Below, one piece after another: positions 51,711-53,849 of a DNA stretch of 53,849 bases. Below the pieces are notes generated by a model that did no database searches, was not told the origin of the DNA, and was given only the letters and a program-made list of their open reading frames with translations. The stretch spans positions 3,963 to 57,811 of the forward strand of contig AQTY01000009.1 of assembly GCA_000372225.1 (NCBI GenBank). Reading direction: 5' to 3'. Source of the DNA: Candidatus Nitromaritima sp. SCGC AAA288-L16 (GTDB taxonomy: Bacteria; Nitrospinota; Nitrospinia; Nitrospinales; VA-1). A program made the translations under genes and the position numbers. Each line of letters opens with the position of its first letter. Position 1 is the stretch's first letter.

Positions 51711-52430
51711 ATGGGTAAGACAAAGGGGGTAGCTGAAGAGATAGGTACCTTATACATCATAAGTACCCCAATAGGTAACTTAAAGGATGTCACTCACCGT
51801 TCATTGGAGTTACTCAGTGATGTTGACTTGATTGCCGCAGAGGACACCCGGCGGACGGGTATCTTATTAAAACATTATGAGATCAAGACACCTCTTTCAA
51901 GTTTTAACAGTTATAATCAAGTAAAAAAATCTGATCGATTAATAGCTCGACTTAAAGTGGGATATGACTTAGCACTTGTGTCCGATGCTGGCACACCTGG
52001 GGTTTCAGATCCTCTTTATTATTTAGTAAAGGCCGCACTTGATGCAAGCGTTCCTGTGGTTTCACTTCCAGGGCCATCGGCGGTATTGGTAGCACTCACT
52101 GTATCAGGTTTGCCGGTTAACCGTTTTGTCTTTGAAGGGTTTCTTCCCCGTAAAAAAGGACGTAAAAAATTAATCGAAGAGTTGGCGCAAGAAAAAAGAA
52201 CCATTGTCCTTTTCGAATCACCACACAGAATTGTGAAAACCCTCAACGAACTTTATCAGGTCATGGGTGACCGTACAGCAGTTTTAGCAAGAGAATTGAC
52301 TAAAATTCATGAGGAAGTGATCAGGGGAACTCTGGGATCACTTGCTATTGAAGCTGAAGAACAAAAATTAAAAGGTGAAATTACACTTGTTATTTCTGGT
52401 GCTCCAAAGACCCGAAATAGAGGCAATTAA
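51711..52430 (+). CDS. rsmI: 16S rRNA (cytidine-1402-2'-O)-methyltransferase RsmI
   Basis: A 239-residue protein. TLYIISTPIGNLKDVTHRSL, IAAEDTRRTGILLKHY, LVSDAGTPGVSDPLYYLV and VSLPGPSAVLVALTVSGLP are the tetrapyrrole-methylase-fold signatures of RsmI. It modifies C1402 in the ribosomal decoding centre. Its stop codon is directly followed by the start of the next gene. Confidence 0.95.
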   Translation: MGKTKGVAEEIGTLYIISTPIGNLKDVTHRSLELLSDVDLIAAEDTRRTGILLKHYEIKTPLSSFNSYNQVKKSDRLIARLKVGYDLALVSDAGTPGVSDPLYYLVKAALDASVPVVSLPGPSAVLVALTVSGLPVNRFVFEGFLPRKKGRKKLIEELAQEKRTIVLFESPHRIVKTLNELYQVMGDRTAVLARELTKIHEEVIRGTLGSLAIEAEEQKLKGEITLVISGAPKTRNRGN

Positions 52431-53753
52431 ATGGCAGTTGTTTCGATTATTGGACATAAAGGAGGTGTGGGGAAAACCACACTTTCTATAAATATAGCGG
52501 CCGCAATAACTAAAGCAAGGCATTCAACTAAAACCGAAGAACCGGTTTGTTTGTTCGATCTAGACTTAAGGTTACCAACTATTACAGGCATCCTAAATAG
52601 TTACCCTCAGAAAACATTTTTTAATTTATTTGAGATATTGGCTAACCGTACTTATCAAGTAGATTTTCTACAGGGGCTATACCAAATACTAATACCTTTT
52701 CAAGAATATAAAGCGGGGAATATTCCCAAAGACAGCCCTCGTTTACTAAAAAGCATTGCTAAATATAAAAACCTGAATGAAAAATTATTTAATCATTCTG
52801 AGTTTGAATTTGGGGATCAAATACACGAATTATTCTTGATGCGTGGAGATATTGAGCATCCTGCAGATTTAAAAAAAAGGGTTGTTACCGAGTTGTTCAA
52901 ACGTATCGATATTAACAAATTTAAAAATATATTACGTGAATACGAGGGGAATGCACGACCAGACATCAGTGAGTATGTTTCTTATATCGAGGAATACGGT
53001 TTCGCAATTCTGGGAGGAGAGGTGCCCATTCTTGGGAAAAAGAGTCACCGCCAGCGTATTAACGAACCAGAATTTTTGGCCTTATTTTTAGAGTTCATTC
53101 AAGAGGCATGCGAAGAATTTAAATATGTCATATTGGATACGCCGGCAGGTGGAGTGAACCATCTGTCGTCTATAATGAACTCAATTGACCAAGTTTTATT
53201 TGTGTTCGATGTGAGCAATACCATAGCCGTCGAAGGTAGCATCGACGCACTGCATACATTCATAGATTATTATGAGGATTTTTATGCAAACTTTAAAAAG
53301 GGGCACTTGACGGGTTTGGATAAGTCCTATGTTGACCGGTTAATTGCCATAAGAGGTGAGAAAGCAGTTGAGCAGACTTTAAAAACTAAAAAGATGAGTA
53401 TTATCTTTAACCGTTGTCAGAACAACAATGAAGTAACTCAGTGTCTTGACCAATTGAGGGACTATCTAGATACCCTAGATAAATATGAGAAATACAAGGA
53501 TCGCATTCACCTCGTTGGATTGCTCCCAAATCACAAGGTTGTAAATATCACTAACAATCGTGGGACCCTATTTTATGGCAAGGATAAAACGTTATCGGGT
53601 CGAATGGATGCCATTGCAAAAAGTATCATTGATCCAAATTATACCTGCCCGACGCTTATATATTCCAACGCAGAAATCATTTCCTCTCTCGAAAAAAAAT
53701 CCAATTTTGGTTTAAGTACGACCTTGAGTCGTATTGCAAGTAGTTTGAGTTGA
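52431..53753 (+). CDS. MinD/ParA-like P-loop ATPase with large insert
   Basis: A 440-residue protein. Deviant Walker A GHKGGVGKTTLSINIAA (8-24), switch-like FDLDLRLPTITGIL, and a Walker-B-like VILDTPAGGVNHLSSI near residue 240. Between them lies an insert of about 130-150 residues (roughly 70-215) with charged helices and LGGEVPILGKKSH. The C-terminal part includes NRCQNNNEVTQCLDQL. Larger than ParA (about 260) or MinD (about 270). It starts immediately at the rsmI stop (TAA then ATG), so it is translationally coupled. The cargo is unknown. Confidence 0.8.
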   Translation: MAVVSIIGHKGGVGKTTLSINIAAAITKARHSTKTEEPVCLFDLDLRLPTITGILNSYPQKTFFNLFEILANRTYQVDFLQGLYQILIPFQEYKAGNIPKDSPRLLKSIAKYKNLNEKLFNHSEFEFGDQIHELFLMRGDIEHPADLKKRVVTELFKRIDINKFKNILREYEGNARPDISEYVSYIEEYGFAILGGEVPILGKKSHRQRINEPEFLALFLEFIQEACEEFKYVILDTPAGGVNHLSSIMNSIDQVLFVFDVSNTIAVEGSIDALHTFIDYYEDFYANFKKGHLTGLDKSYVDRLIAIRGEKAVEQTLKTKKMSIIFNRCQNNNEVTQCLDQLRDYLDTLDKYEKYKDRIHLVGLLPNHKVVNITNNRGTLFYGKDKTLSGRMDAIAKSIIDPNYTCPTLIYSNAEIISSLEKKSNFGLSTTLSRIASSLS

Positions 53754-53849
53754 CCCACCAGCAATCAATTAATAGTTTGTAACTCAATGATTTCCAGATA
53801 AAATAGAATCGGTTTTTCATGTATGCTTGTTCCGTGGCCTTTTTTGGAT
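53754..53849. other. Window end, no feature seen
   Basis: 96 AT-rich bases after the MinD-like gene. No terminator hairpin and no start of a next gene could be supported. Confidence 0.4.

Overview
The window comes from a Gram-negative bacterium with roughly 38% G+C. It carries lipoprotein signals, outer-membrane-type TPR lipoproteins, a hopanoid gene (hpnH), a type IV pilin and a sigma-54 activator. Lineage cannot be fixed by eye. The mix of dnaA-gyrB-gyrA beside etfBA-rsmG-parAB-bactofilin, hpnH and many TPR membrane glycosyltransferase-like proteins would suit Nitrospinota or a related deep lineage; this is inference only.

Layout. (1) Positions 1-10,540 are an accessory island. It is framed by three copies of a tRNA-Leu(CAA) sequence: complete with terminator at 481-567, a 3' fragment at 9092-9150, and a full-length but acceptor-damaged copy at 10452-10538. 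Inside lie a tyrosine integrase broken by two frameshifts, TGTACC-type direct repeats near both ends, a five-gene minus-strand module (RHH-like, DUF4258, HNH nuclease and two unknowns), a plus-strand pilin cluster with tiny membrane and Cys-rich genes, an array of Sel1-repeat genes with recycled tail/leader junctions, and a SUI1/YciH protein. (2) 10,771-18,138 holds three tandem TMTC-like membrane/TPR proteins and a divergent GT-C-like membrane protein, probably for surface glycosylation. (3) 18,401-27,844 is housekeeping and envelope: folD, xseA-xseB-tlyA, gpmA, a TPR lipoprotein, an SGNH-like protein, a pentapeptide-repeat protein and hpnH. (4) 27,813-32,742 holds trhP, two single-domain cyclic-nucleotide-binding proteins behind a putative sigma-54 promoter, the sigma-54 activator next door, and an SNase-domain protein. 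(5) 32,947-38,511 holds recR-ybaB-dnaX, the 4.5S SRP RNA, five tRNAs (Asn, Ser x3, Arg), an unannotated glycosyltransferase-9 pseudogene and a GC-richer stretch with no clear gene. (6) 38,599-53,849 is the origin-type region: gyrA, gyrB and dnaA on the minus strand; etfB, etfA, rsmG, parA, parB, bactofilin, rsmI and a MinD/ParA-like ATPase on the plus strand. Two parS sites, exact reverse complements of each other, sit just before parA.

The strongest non-obvious signals are: (a) the canonical -1 slippery heptamer A_AAA_AAC in the zero frame of both tlyA, where a -1 shift is needed to join the S4 and methyltransferase parts, and dnaX, where a -1 shift ends translation three codons later and would make a gamma-like product; (b) a sigma-54 promoter beside an NtrC-family activator, driving cyclic-nucleotide-binding proteins; (c) a 29-codon leader ORF overlapping an intrinsic terminator before a Sel1-repeat gene; (d) the triplicated tRNA-Leu attachment region, which looks like two nested or tandem elements.
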